Part shown: piece after piece, positions 7,596 through 15,530 of the stretch
Position numbering within the stretch: position 1 is the stretch's first letter
Layout of the letters: the number at the start of each line of letters is the position of its first letter
DNA from: Canibacter sp052085365
GTDB taxonomy: Bacteria > Actinomycetota > Actinomycetes > Actinomycetales > Microbacteriaceae
Reading direction: 5' to 3'
Assembly: GCA_052085365.1 (NCBI GenBank)
Contig: JBQDFP010000019.1
Coordinates: 1 to 35,924, forward strand
Length of the DNA: 35,924 bases
Notes under the pieces: model-generated
Seen by the model: the letters and a program-made list of their open reading frames with translations, nothing else
Database searches by the model: none
What the model was told of the DNA's origin: nothing
Program-made: the position numbers and the translations under genes

Positions 7596-9166
7596 ACGCT
7601 TTCAATGCGCGGGAAGAGCACCGCAAGATCATGCTGTTTCGTACCTGCAGGAAGTTTGTCCCACTCCCCTGCCTCACGAAGCGGTTGCTGTGTGAGAGCA
7701 CCGAGTGTTTCTTCGGCGCCAAGAGCCGTCCACAGTTTCTGTGCTGCGGCCGGGATAACCGGTGAGAGCAATTGCGCCAGCGCTCGCAGGCCTTCAGTGG
7801 CAGTTGCAAGAACTGTACCGAGCCGTTCACGGTCGTTTTCACTCTTGGCCAGCACCCACGGTTCCTGCTCGGTGATGTATCCGTTCAGTTCGTCAACGAT
7901 TTCCCAGACCGCGGCGATTGCATCATGAATCTGGAATTTATTAATGTGCTGGTCCGCTGTGCGTGTTGCAAGTGCTACCAGATCGCAGATCTCTTGGTCT
8001 GCTGCGGTAAGCGTTCCAGCTTCAGGTTTGACCTGTTCAAAATATTTCTTGTTCATTGCGAGCACTCGACTGGCTAAGTTACCGAAACCATTCGCAAGTT
8101 CGGAGTGGTACCTCGCGGCAAGGTCTTCCCAGCTAAAGGAACCGTCGTGACCGAAACTAATTGCCCGCATGAAGTAGTACCGGAACGCGTCTGAGCCGAA
8201 CGTGTCAGTGATTTCGTTCGGTGCGATACCGGTGAGCTTCGACTTTGACATTTTTTCGCCGCCGACAAGCAGCCACCCGTGGGCGAACACACTCTGAGGA
8301 ACTTCAACGCCTGCTGCCATAAGCATTGCTGGCCAAATCACTGCATGGAATCGCAGAATATCTTTCCCAACAATATGCACACCTGGCCAACGGCGCGCGA
8401 ACTGTTCTTGATCGTTGCCGTACCCTGCAGCGGTGACATAGTTCAGAAGTGCATCAAACCAGACATAGGTGACGTGGGTGTTGTCCCAAGGAATCGGGAT
8501 GCCCCAGTCAAAGCTGCTGCGTGAAATCGACAGGTCTTCAAGCCCCTGTTGCACGAATGCAACTACTTCATTTCGTGCGCTTGCGGGTTGCACAAACTCT
8601 GGGTTGTCTTCATACAGTTTCAAGAGTTGGTCGCTGAACGCACTCATCTTGAAAAAGTAGTTTTTTTCTTGCAGCAGCTCAAGAGGTTTTGAGTGAATCT
8701 TGCAGAGTTTCAGGCCTTCAAATTCGCCAGTGCCGTCTTCGATTTCTGATTTGGGTTTGAATTCCTCACAACCCACGCAGTAGAGCGCCTCGAACTCGCC
8801 TGCGTAGATATGCCCCTCGTCGTAGAGTTTTTGTAGAAATTTTGCAACGCCCACTTCATGACGCGCTTCGGTCGTGCGAATGAAGTCATCATTTGAAATT
8901 TCAATGAGGTTCAATAGCGGCTTCCACGAATTCTCGACGAGTTTGTCCGCCCAGTCTTTCGGAGCCATACCGTTTGCTGTGGCGGTACGTAGAATTTTTT
9001 GTCCGTGTTCGTCGGTACCGGTGAGGAACCAAGTATCGTCCTGGGCCTCACGGTGCCAACGCGCAAGCACATCAGCAGCCACTTCGGTGTACGCGTGCCC
9101 AATATGTGGGGCATCATTCACGTAAAAGATGGGGGTCGTTACATAAAAGGACGAAGTTTGAGGCAT
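7592..9166 (-). CDS. metG: Methionyl-tRNA synthetase
   Basis: A class I aminoacyl-tRNA synthetase charging tRNA-Met and initiator tRNA. The HIGH motif is APHIGHAYTE (19-28), and the KMSKS loop is GGEKMSKSKLTG in the middle of the protein. The inserted connective domain has YCVGCEEFKP and LCKIHSKP, a knuckle with three cysteines and a histidine. At 524 residues it is the short form, without a C-terminal tRNA-binding (EMAP-like) domain, typical of actinobacteria. The ATG has AGGAT upstream, and a TACAAT -10 box lies so close that the leader must be very short. It is the first gene of metG–tatD–ksgA–ispE. Confidence 0.97.
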   Translation of the reverse strand: MPQTSSFYVTTPIFYVNDAPHIGHAYTEVAADVLARWHREAQDDTWFLTGTDEHGQKILRTATANGMAPKDWADKLVENSWKPLLNLIEISNDDFIRTTEARHEVGVAKFLQKLYDEGHIYAGEFEALYCVGCEEFKPKSEIEDGTGEFEGLKLCKIHSKPLELLQEKNYFFKMSAFSDQLLKLYEDNPEFVQPASARNEVVAFVQQGLEDLSISRSSFDWGIPIPWDNTHVTYVWFDALLNYVTAAGYGNDQEQFARRWPGVHIVGKDILRFHAVIWPAMLMAAGVEVPQSVFAHGWLLVGGEKMSKSKLTGIAPNEITDTFGSDAFRYYFMRAISFGHDGSFSWEDLAARYHSELANGFGNLASRVLAMNKKYFEQVKPEAGTLTAADQEICDLVALATRTADQHINKFQIHDAIAAVWEIVDELNGYITEQEPWVLAKSENDRERLGTVLATATEGLRALAQLLSPVIPAAAQKLWTALGAEETLGALTQQPLREAGEWDKLPAGTKQHDLAVLFPRIESV

Positions 9167-9173
9167 GGATCCT

Positions 9174-9179
9174 ATTGTA
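9174..9179 (-). promoter_or_regulatory. -10 box (TACAAT) for metG
   Basis: On the minus strand TACAAT is followed by 7 nt (AGGATCC) and the metG ATG. This would place the transcription start at or within a base or two of the start codon. No clear -35 element is visible. Confidence 0.5.
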
Positions 9180-9352
9180 TGCGTTCCGCAGTCTCGGTTC
9201 GTGCAGGTTACGTGAGGACCCTCTTCATGACGTTTACGGTCCGGGTCTAGGCTGCTCTAAAACCCACGAAGCAAATAGGCGGCTTGGACCGAGCTTTTAC
9301 CGCCGAATCGCATTATTCATACCCAGTACGCTTCAATTACGACGATTTCAGT

Positions 9353-9376
9353 CGCAATATATCCGCCGATATTGCG
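9353..9376. promoter_or_regulatory. Perfect 8-8-8 inverted repeat upstream of gabT
   Basis: CGCAATAT, an 8-nt spacer (ATCCGCCG), then ATATTGCG. The arms are perfect reverse complements. The element lies 127 bp before the gabT start and just upstream of the possible gabT -35. There is no T-run, so it looks more like an operator for a dimeric regulator than a terminator. Confidence 0.5.
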
Positions 9377-9439
9377 GAATCAGTTGTGCGTAGCTGCAAC
9401 AAAAGGAGTACGCTAAAGACCAGAGGTGCATCTGAGTCG

Positions 9440-9462
9440 TGACCGGGTCATGACCGGCGTCA
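9440..9462. promoter_or_regulatory. Tandem palindromic TGACCGG repeats before gabT
   Basis: TGACCGGGTCA (9440-9450) is a perfect 11-bp palindrome. It is followed at once by TGACCGGCGTCA (9451-9462), a second copy of the half-site with TGAC/GTCA ends. The pair lies about 40 bp before the gabT start, downstream of the possible -10 box, where a bound protein would block transcription. Confidence 0.45.
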
Positions 9463-9503
9463 GTGCAGCCTTTTCGCACCAGTTGGGGAGGTAAGGATTC
9501 GCT

Positions 9504-10850
9504 ATGAGTTCAACAATTGAAACAGTGGCTGTGACCCAGGAACGCAAGGTCGTGACTGAAATTCCCGGCCCAAGATCAAAAGAGCTGCACACACGTCGCA
9601 CCAACGTCGTGTCACGCGGTGTTGGCGCGGCATTGCCGGTGTATATCGAACGCGCGCACGGCGCTGTTCTGGTAGATGTTGACGGCAATCAGTTCATTGA
9701 TTGTGGATCAGGCATTGGCGTGACCACGATTGGACACACTGATGCGGCCGTAGTCGACTCTGCTGCAGAACAGCTCGAAAAGTTTACCCATACGCTCTTC
9801 ACTGTGACCCCCTACGAGGCCTACGTGCAAGTTGCAGAATATCTGGCGAAGTATTCACCAATCTCGGGAGACGTGAAGTCTCTGCTTGTGAACTCAGGCG
9901 CAGAAGCTGTTGAAAACGGAGTGAAGCTTGCCCGTAAGTACACCGGTCGCACAGGCGTTGCCGTACTTGAATGCGGCTACCACGGTCGCACTCAGTTGAC
10001 CGCAACGATGAACCACAAGGCTGCGCCGTATGCTGCAGGCTTTGGACCGCGGGCTGCTGACGTTTTCCGGGCACCGAACTCGTTCCCGTTGCACGACGGT
10101 CTGACCGGCGAAGAAGCAGCAAAACGAACCATCACCTACCTTGAAAAGACAGTCGGTGCAGAAGATCTCGCATGCCTGGTCGTTGAGCCAATTCAGGGCG
10201 AAGGCGGGTTCGTTGTTCCTGCCGACGGCTATCTTGCAGCCATGTCAACCTGGTGCCGCGAGAATGGCATCCTATTCATCGCTGACGAGGTTCAGTCGGG
10301 CATTCTGCGTACCGGCAAAGTGTACGCGAGCGAGCATTTTGATGGCTTCGAACCAGACATCGTGCTGACCGCGAAGGGTGTGGCAGGTGGGATGCCGCTC
10401 GCTGCGGTAACCGGTCGCGCTGAAATCATGGACAGCACCGGACCTGGCTCACTCGGCGGAACCTTTGGCGGCAACCCGGTTTCATGTGCGGCAGCAATTG
10501 CAGTATTCGAAACGATCGACGCAGGCGGCGTCCTAGAAGAAGCTCAGCGCATCGAACGCAACCTCGGTGACGGTCTGCGCACACTCCAGCAGAAGCATCC
10601 AGCGATTGCAGAAGTTCGCGGTAAAGGCGCAATGATGGCAATCGAATTGACGAAGCCTGGCACGCTCGAACCCGACGCTGACCTCGCAAAGGCAATCTTG
10701 AACTACGCCGGCAAGAACGGTGTGCTGTTGCTCGACGCGGGAATCTTTGGCAACGTTGTTCGTATGCTCCCATCGCTCAAGCTCACCGATGACCTGATCA
10801 CTGATGTGGTCCAGGTTATCGACGAAGCGCTCGAGGCTGCTGGAGCTTAG
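9504..10850 (+). CDS. gabT: 4-Aminobutyrate aminotransferase
   Basis: A class III PLP-dependent aminotransferase of 448 residues, transferring the amino group of GABA (and possibly other omega-amino acids) to 2-oxoglutarate. Motifs: FIDCGSGIGVTTIGH, LLVNSGAEAVENGVKLAR, CGYHGRTQLT, VVEPIQGEGGF, LFIADEVQSG with cofactor-binding Asp261, and the PLP lysine in LTAKGVAGGMPLAAV (Lys291). GGTFGGNPVSCAAA is also typical of GabT. No gabD (succinate-semialdehyde dehydrogenase) or GABA permease is in the window, so the exact substrate is inferred from family similarity. The upstream palindromes suggest regulated expression. The next gene begins directly after the stop codon. Confidence 0.9.
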   Translation: MSSTIETVAVTQERKVVTEIPGPRSKELHTRRTNVVSRGVGAALPVYIERAHGAVLVDVDGNQFIDCGSGIGVTTIGHTDAAVVDSAAEQLEKFTHTLFTVTPYEAYVQVAEYLAKYSPISGDVKSLLVNSGAEAVENGVKLARKYTGRTGVAVLECGYHGRTQLTATMNHKAAPYAAGFGPRAADVFRAPNSFPLHDGLTGEEAAKRTITYLEKTVGAEDLACLVVEPIQGEGGFVVPADGYLAAMSTWCRENGILFIADEVQSGILRTGKVYASEHFDGFEPDIVLTAKGVAGGMPLAAVTGRAEIMDSTGPGSLGGTFGGNPVSCAAAIAVFETIDAGGVLEEAQRIERNLGDGLRTLQQKHPAIAEVRGKGAMMAIELTKPGTLEPDADLAKAILNYAGKNGVLLLDAGIFGNVVRMLPSLKLTDDLITDVVQVIDEALEAAGA

Positions 10851-11858
10851 TTGTCGCTACCTTCCAATACCTTTGCCGTGTCCGAAGCCGTTGAACTCGC
10901 GACCGTCACCCGTGGCGGGTTCGTCGAGTCTCGACATTCGGGCACGGCAATAGTGTTGTCGCCAGCAGGCGACACTATGGTCTCGTTGGGAGACCCACAC
11001 TCGACTATCCTGACGCGCTCTGCACTCAAACCGCTGCAATCACTTGCGATGCATCTATCTGGTTTGAAGCTCGACAACGACCGCCAACGGGCGCTGTCAC
11101 TCGCAAGCCACAATGGCACCGAGACTCATGTATCGGTCGCGCGCGAAATTTTGGGAGAGATTCCTGAATCGTTTCTCGCTTGCCCTGCTGCGTACCCGGT
11201 GGATAGAGATTCGAAGAATAAAATGATCCGTGCAGGTATAGCACCACAGGCCATTACGATGGGCTGCTCAGGAAAGCACGCGGCCATGCTGCGGACCTGC
11301 GATACAAACGGCTGGGACCTTACCAACTACACTGACGTGGAGCATCCGCTTCAGCAGAATATTCTTGAAACAGTGCAACGTTTTAGCGGCGAGCGACCCG
11401 CCCCCGTTACTGTCGATGGTTGCGGCGTACCGACGCTCGGGCTCACAGCTGTGGGCCTCGCACGTGCGTATCGACGCATGGCCACCGCTGATGCCGCATC
11501 ACCCTTCCCGGTGAACCGTATCTCAGCGTCACTGTTGCAAGCAGGCAAACGGAACCCTGACCTTATTGAGGGACCACGGTCACATGACACACTCGTTATG
11601 CAGCACGCAGACGTGTTTGCAAAATATGGCGCCGAAGGTATTAGTGCAATGGCCGCACCCGATGGCACAGTAGTCGTCGTAAAAATTCTTGATGGCTCTT
11701 CACGAGCATCACGCCCTGTCGCGCTCTCACTGCTCGCCTATGTGGGCGCAGTTTCAAAAACGGAATTCTCGGCAGCACTTTCAAAAATGTCACTCACCAT
11801 TGCCGGCGGTGGAAAGCCTATTGGCGATATCCGCGTGTCAATTCCCGCTCTCAAATAA
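10851..11858 (+). CDS. Asparaginase II family protein (L-asparaginase)
   Basis: A 335-residue member of the asparaginase_II family (Rhizobium etli-type thermolabile asparaginase), which is unrelated to the classical ansA/ansB fold. Recognisable segments: ELATVTRGGFVESRHSGTAI, TRSALKPLQSLAM, SLASHNGTETHV, MGCSGKHAAMLR, VDGCGVPTLGLT and the C-terminal AGGGKPIGDIRV. Expected reaction: asparagine to aspartate and ammonia in the cytosol. The start is a TTG directly abutting the gabT stop. A GGAG (10842-10845) 5 nt upstream supports it; an internal GTG at 10878 is a possible alternative. The back-to-back arrangement indicates one operon for amino acid breakdown with gabT. Confidence 0.85.
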   Translation: MSLPSNTFAVSEAVELATVTRGGFVESRHSGTAIVLSPAGDTMVSLGDPHSTILTRSALKPLQSLAMHLSGLKLDNDRQRALSLASHNGTETHVSVAREILGEIPESFLACPAAYPVDRDSKNKMIRAGIAPQAITMGCSGKHAAMLRTCDTNGWDLTNYTDVEHPLQQNILETVQRFSGERPAPVTVDGCGVPTLGLTAVGLARAYRRMATADAASPFPVNRISASLLQAGKRNPDLIEGPRSHDTLVMQHADVFAKYGAEGISAMAAPDGTVVVVKILDGSSRASRPVALSLLAYVGAVSKTEFSAALSKMSLTIAGGGKPIGDIRVSIPALK

Positions 11859-11866
11859 GCAGGAAC

Positions 11867-12880
11867 CTATTCGGCGGCGCCAGTTCCTTCTGAGGTGACT
11901 TCGCGTTCAGGATGAGTCCTGCCAACATGTTCACTGGCCGAAACTTCTGAGCCGCGCAATTGATTTTCCACCCGTTCGGTTCCAATAAACACTTCATCAG
12001 TTTCGATTTCAACGGTCGGATCCATCTCAAGTTCGTCTTCTGGAATCTCAGCGGTCTCCTCGACGAGTGAGCTGATATCAGAGGTATCGCGAGTGTCACC
12101 AACCGCATGCACGTCGACGACAACTGCTGTGACGTTGTCACGACCAGCGTTTCCTAACGCTTGTCCAATAAGTGTTTTGGCAGCCTCTTCAGCAGTTTCA
12201 GCTTGCGAAAGAAAATGTTGCACGCCAAGATCAGTAAGTTCTTTCGTCAGACCGTCCGAACAAATCAGAATCCGCTGCCCCGGAATCAACGCGAGCGAAA
12301 CAGCGTCCGGTACCGGATCTTCATTGAATCCCACAGCACGGGTGATCACGTTCGCGTGAGGATGCACTTCTGCTTCTTCTGGAGTGATCGCCCCAGTGTC
12401 AATCAAGTGCTGCACCACTGAATGGTCCACCGTGATTTGCGAAAGGGCCCCTTTAAAGTATTGGTAGACACGAGAGTCGCCAATATTGAAAACCGTCCAG
12501 GTGGGTGATTCCGGGTCTGCGCCGAACACCACTCCTGTAACGGTGGTCCCTGCACCTATCCCGGACTCCCCCGCCTCAAGCTCAATGTCGTCTACTGCGT
12601 CAATGAGTCGGCTCGACAGGTCATCTACGGTGACAAGTTCCGAGCCACCAAGCTCTGCGAGCCTGCGCACCACTGCGGCAGAGGCAACTTCACCGGCCGC
12701 ATGACCGCCCATACCGTCGGCCACTGCAAACAATGGTGGGGTGACGACGAAACTGTCTTGATTTTTATCTCGACGTAGACCAACATCGGTGAGTCCGTAC
12801 CAGGAAAGTTCAATCGTGAGCTCGGAATCGGGTCGATAACGCAGCCGTTGCCGACTCGCGTTTTCACCTCGAACTGTCAT
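11867..12880 (-). CDS. PP2C-family serine/threonine protein phosphatase
   Basis: A Mn/Mg-dependent protein phosphatase of 337 residues. Catalytic motifs: DVGLRRDKNQDSF, ADGMGGHAAGEVAS (Asp55), NIGDSRVYQY, ILICSDGLTKEL and GRDNVTAVVVDVH. The last 70 residues are acidic and look disordered (ETAEIPEDELEMDPTVEIE…). There is no transmembrane helix or extracytoplasmic domain, unlike PstP-type phosphatases encoded next to pknA/pknB. No Ser/Thr kinase gene is in the window. The start has GGAAGGA at a good distance. It converges on the asparaginase gene with an 8-bp gap and lies 88 bp behind yaaA. Confidence 0.93.
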   Translation of the reverse strand: MTVRGENASRQRLRYRPDSELTIELSWYGLTDVGLRRDKNQDSFVVTPPLFAVADGMGGHAAGEVASAAVVRRLAELGGSELVTVDDLSSRLIDAVDDIELEAGESGIGAGTTVTGVVFGADPESPTWTVFNIGDSRVYQYFKGALSQITVDHSVVQHLIDTGAITPEEAEVHPHANVITRAVGFNEDPVPDAVSLALIPGQRILICSDGLTKELTDLGVQHFLSQAETAEEAAKTLIGQALGNAGRDNVTAVVVDVHAVGDTRDTSDISSLVEETAEIPEDELEMDPTVEIETDEVFIGTERVENQLRGSEVSASEHVGRTHPEREVTSEGTGAAE

Positions 12881-12968
12881 TCGCCGATTCCTTCCAGAAT
12901 TCTACGTTGATATTCTACCTGCTTGCTGTCTTGTTTCGGCTGCACCCCGCGCTGACGGTTTGCTTCTT

Positions 12969-13718
12969 TTATCGACCGGCAACCAGAACAACGGTGCCAG
13001 GTGAGTCACTATACAGCTGCGTGTCGTGGCGGGTTCCCCATGAGATCAACTCTTCGATAGAGCCTATCTTGACGTTGCTTAACGCCAACTGTCGCAGAAG
13101 ACGCCCTTTGCCTGCTTTGTTGAAGTGGTTGAGCGCTTTCGTCGTACCGTCTTCTTGTTCTTCCACCACTTCCAGCTTGATGCTGCCAGCAATCGGCGCT
13201 AAACCGGCGTAGTCCTGCGAGCGGAGGTCCAGTATCAGCTCGTCAGAGTCCCACTCAATCGCACTGTGGGCATGCTGCCACAGCTGCTTCAACGACTGTG
13301 ATGCTGGTTTCACTCGTGACGACGCAGAGAGGCGGTAGGCGGGAATTAAATCGGTCGCGCGAACGAGTCCAAACAGTGCGGACTGGACGAATACATGCTG
13401 GTTAATCCATCCCCGTGCCTGTTTCGGAAGGTCAGCGACATTCAGACTGTCGTACAACACACCGGTGTAGCGCTCGATCGCGGGCATTGTCGGTGATGAG
13501 CGGAGCACCTGGTTATGTTGAATATCTGCGCGTGCCTTGACGCCAAGCTTCAATACTTTTGCCGCATTTTCCGCATCATTACTGACCGCTTCGATCTCGG
13601 CCAGGGTGGCCGATCGAGCGTCGGTGAGGGCGTGAGCGTTACTGAGCCGGTCGAGTGCAAGTGGTGGCTGTGAGCCACCCACATGCTTAGTCTCTGAAGG
13701 AGGAAGAACGAAATACAT
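12969..13718 (-). CDS. yaaA: YaaA family (DUF328) peroxide stress protein
   Basis: A 249-residue member of the UPF0246/YaaA family, which in E. coli limits DNA and protein damage during hydrogen peroxide stress, apparently by lowering free intracellular iron. Family features: N-terminal YFVLPPSETK, RYTGVLYDSLNV in the middle, and conserved LPAYRLS and LRSQDYAGL-type segments. The ATG at 13718 is preferred over those at 13724 and 13730 because family members begin at (M)xxLLPPSE. None of the three has a clear ribosome-binding site. The gene begins 14 nt behind the strong hairpin that ends the ATP synthase operon, and I see no promoter in between. Confidence 0.88.
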   Translation of the reverse strand: MYFVLPPSETKHVGGSQPPLALDRLSNAHALTDARSATLAEIEAVSNDAENAAKVLKLGVKARADIQHNQVLRSSPTMPAIERYTGVLYDSLNVADLPKQARGWINQHVFVQSALFGLVRATDLIPAYRLSASSRVKPASQSLKQLWQHAHSAIEWDSDELILDLRSQDYAGLAPIAGSIKLEVVEEQEDGTTKALNHFNKAGKGRLLRQLALSNVKIGSIEELISWGTRHDTQLYSDSPGTVVLVAGR

Positions 13719-13732
13719 AGTCATCAACATGC

Positions 13733-13768
13733 ATCTGCCGTCGTGCGCGGATGCGCACGACGGCAGAT
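13733..13768 (-). terminator. Strong terminator hairpin after atpC
   Basis: A perfect 16-bp stem (ATCTGCCGTCGTGCGC and its complement) closed by a 4-nt loop, 25 bp behind the atpC stop codon. Neither strand has a T-run, as is common for actinobacterial terminators. It lies between atpC and yaaA, on the transcript of both. Confidence 0.8.
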
Positions 13769-13793
13769 CACTGGAGGTTTTGAGTCAGATCAG

Positions 13794-14057
13794 TTATTTA
13801 ATGATTGCGGCTTGGCCTGCGACGACCTGAACGGTGTCGTGGTCAACTGAGAAGAACCCGTCTTCTGCGTCGACAACAACTTTCTCACCGTTACTTGCGG
13901 TCACGGTCACGTTACCTGACGCGAGCAGGGCAAGCATGGGCTGGTGCCCCGGGAGTACGCCAATGGCGCCTTCCGTGGTACGAGCCGTAACCTGCTGAGC
14001 TTCGCCTGTCCAGATCTCTTGTTCTGCCGAGACGACGCTTACCTGAAGCGCAGCCAT
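13794..14057 (-). CDS. atpC: ATP synthase F1 epsilon subunit
   Basis: Epsilon belongs to the central stalk of F1 and couples rotation to catalysis. The 87 residues form only the N-terminal beta-sandwich: VSVVSAEQEIWTGEAQQV, TTEGAIGVLPGHQPMLALL and a C-terminal VQVVAGQAAIIK. The C-terminal two-helix domain that inhibits ATP hydrolysis in the 130-140 residue enterobacterial protein is absent. The ATG at 14057 lies 2 bp behind the atpD stop, with AAGGAG inside the end of atpD, so translation is coupled. It is the last gene of the operon. Confidence 0.95.
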   Translation of the reverse strand: MAALQVSVVSAEQEIWTGEAQQVTARTTEGAIGVLPGHQPMLALLASGNVTVTASNGEKVVVDAEDGFFSVDHDTVQVVAGQAAIIK

Positions 14058-14059
14058 AA

Positions 14060-15508
14060 TTAGCCGTTCTCCTTCTGAATCTGTGCCCACTTCTCTTCGA
14101 CGTCTTCGATACCGCCAACGTTGAAGAATGCCTGTTCGGCCACGTGATCGAACTCACCCTTAGCAATCGCATCAAATGACTCGATGGTCTCCTTGAGCGG
14201 AACCGTTGAACCTTCGACACCGGTGAATTTCTTCGCCATGTACGTGTTCTGTGACAGGAACTGCTCGATACGGCGTGCGCGTGAGACAGTAATCTTGTCT
14301 TCTTCAGACAGCTCATCGACACCGAGGATCGCGATGATCTCCTGGAGTTCTTTGTTCTTCTGGAGAATCTGCTTCACCGTGGTTGCGACACGGTAGTGGT
14401 CTTCGCCTAGGTAGCGGGGGTCGAGGATACGTGACGATGAGGTCAACGGATCAATCGCGGGGTATAGACCCTTCGATGCAATTTCACGAGAGAGCTCAGT
14501 GGTTGCGTCGAGGTGCGCGAAGGTGGTTGCTGGTGCCGGGTCTGTGTAGTCGTCCGCGGGAACGTAGATCGCCTGCAATGAGGTAATCGAGTGTCCACGG
14601 GTTGACGTAATCCGCTCCTGGAGCACACCCATTTCGTCCGCGAGGTTGGGCTGGTAACCCACAGCTGATGGCATACGACCGAGCAGGGTCGATACCTCTG
14701 AGCCAGCCTGGGTGAAACGGAAAATGTTGTCAATGAACAACAGCACGTCCTGGTTCTGAACATCACGGAAATATTCCGCCATGGTCAGTGCCGACAGTGC
14801 AACGCGAAGACGAGTCCCTGGGGGTTCGTCCATCTGGCCGAAGACGAGCGCGGTTTTGTCGAACACGCCTGCTTCGTCCATTTCGTGAATGAGGTCATTA
14901 CCTTCACGAGTACGTTCGCCAACACCGGCGAACACGGATACGCCACCGTGGTCTTGGGCGACACGCTGAATCATTTCCTGAATCAGAACGGTCTTACCAA
15001 CACCGGCACCACCGAAGAGGCCAATCTTTCCGCCCAATACGTATGGGGTCAGCAAGTCGATTGATTTAATGCCGGTTTCGAATAGCTGAGTTTTGGACTC
15101 GAGCTGGTCGAAAGCGGGTGGTTCGCGGTGGATGCCCCAGCGCTCAGTAATCTCGAGAGTTTCACCCTCGGGAAGGTTGAGGACATCGCCGGTTACGTTA
15201 AAAACTTTGCCTTTGGTGATGTCACCAACGGGAACGGTGATTGAGTCACCGGTGTCGCGTACTTCCTGCCCGCGAACGAGTCCGTCAGTTGGCTTCAAGG
15301 CAATTGCGCGAACAACGCTGTCACCGAGGTGCTGTGCGACCTCGAGGACGAGCTTGAAGGGTTCTGAGCCCTCGCCGAAGTCAACGTCTGTTTCCAGCGC
15401 GTTGTACACGGCCGGGATTGAATCGTGCGGGAACTCGATGTCGACGACGGGGCCGGTAACCCGGGCGATCCGCCCGACAACCTGAGTTGCCTCTGCAGTG
15501 GTAGTCAT
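14060..15508 (-). CDS. atpD: ATP synthase F1 beta subunit
   Basis: The catalytic subunit of F1, 482 residues. Walker A is GGAGVGKT (166-173), followed by the catalytic GERTREGNDL, MDEPPGTRLRVALSALTMAEYFRD, Walker B VLLFIDNIFRFTQAGSEVS and the DELSEEDKITVSRARRIEQFLSQ region that touches gamma. The frame is open 46 codons further upstream, but that part lies in atpG. The ATG at 15508 with AGGAAAGAGA in front gives the usual N-terminus. Confidence 0.98.
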   Translation of the reverse strand: MTTTAEATQVVGRIARVTGPVVDIEFPHDSIPAVYNALETDVDFGEGSEPFKLVLEVAQHLGDSVVRAIALKPTDGLVRGQEVRDTGDSITVPVGDITKGKVFNVTGDVLNLPEGETLEITERWGIHREPPAFDQLESKTQLFETGIKSIDLLTPYVLGGKIGLFGGAGVGKTVLIQEMIQRVAQDHGGVSVFAGVGERTREGNDLIHEMDEAGVFDKTALVFGQMDEPPGTRLRVALSALTMAEYFRDVQNQDVLLFIDNIFRFTQAGSEVSTLLGRMPSAVGYQPNLADEMGVLQERITSTRGHSITSLQAIYVPADDYTDPAPATTFAHLDATTELSREIASKGLYPAIDPLTSSSRILDPRYLGEDHYRVATTVKQILQKNKELQEIIAILGVDELSEEDKITVSRARRIEQFLSQNTYMAKKFTGVEGSTVPLKETIESFDAIAKGEFDHVAEQAFFNVGGIEDVEEKWAQIQKENG

Positions 15509-15530
15509 CTGTTCTCTTTCCTGGTGTGGC

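Larger units (their letters stand above)
9167..9503. other. Divergent intergenic region metG–gabT
   Basis: The region holds no convincing gene. It contains the metG -10 box at its left end and two groups of operator-like palindromes (9353-9376 and 9440-9462). A possible gabT promoter has TTGTGC at 9384-9389 and TACGCT at 9409-9414, with a long 19-nt spacer. The gabT ribosome-binding region (GGGGAGG with a nearer AAGGA) lies at the right end. The stretch 9180-9350 shows nothing further that I can identify. Confidence 0.6.
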
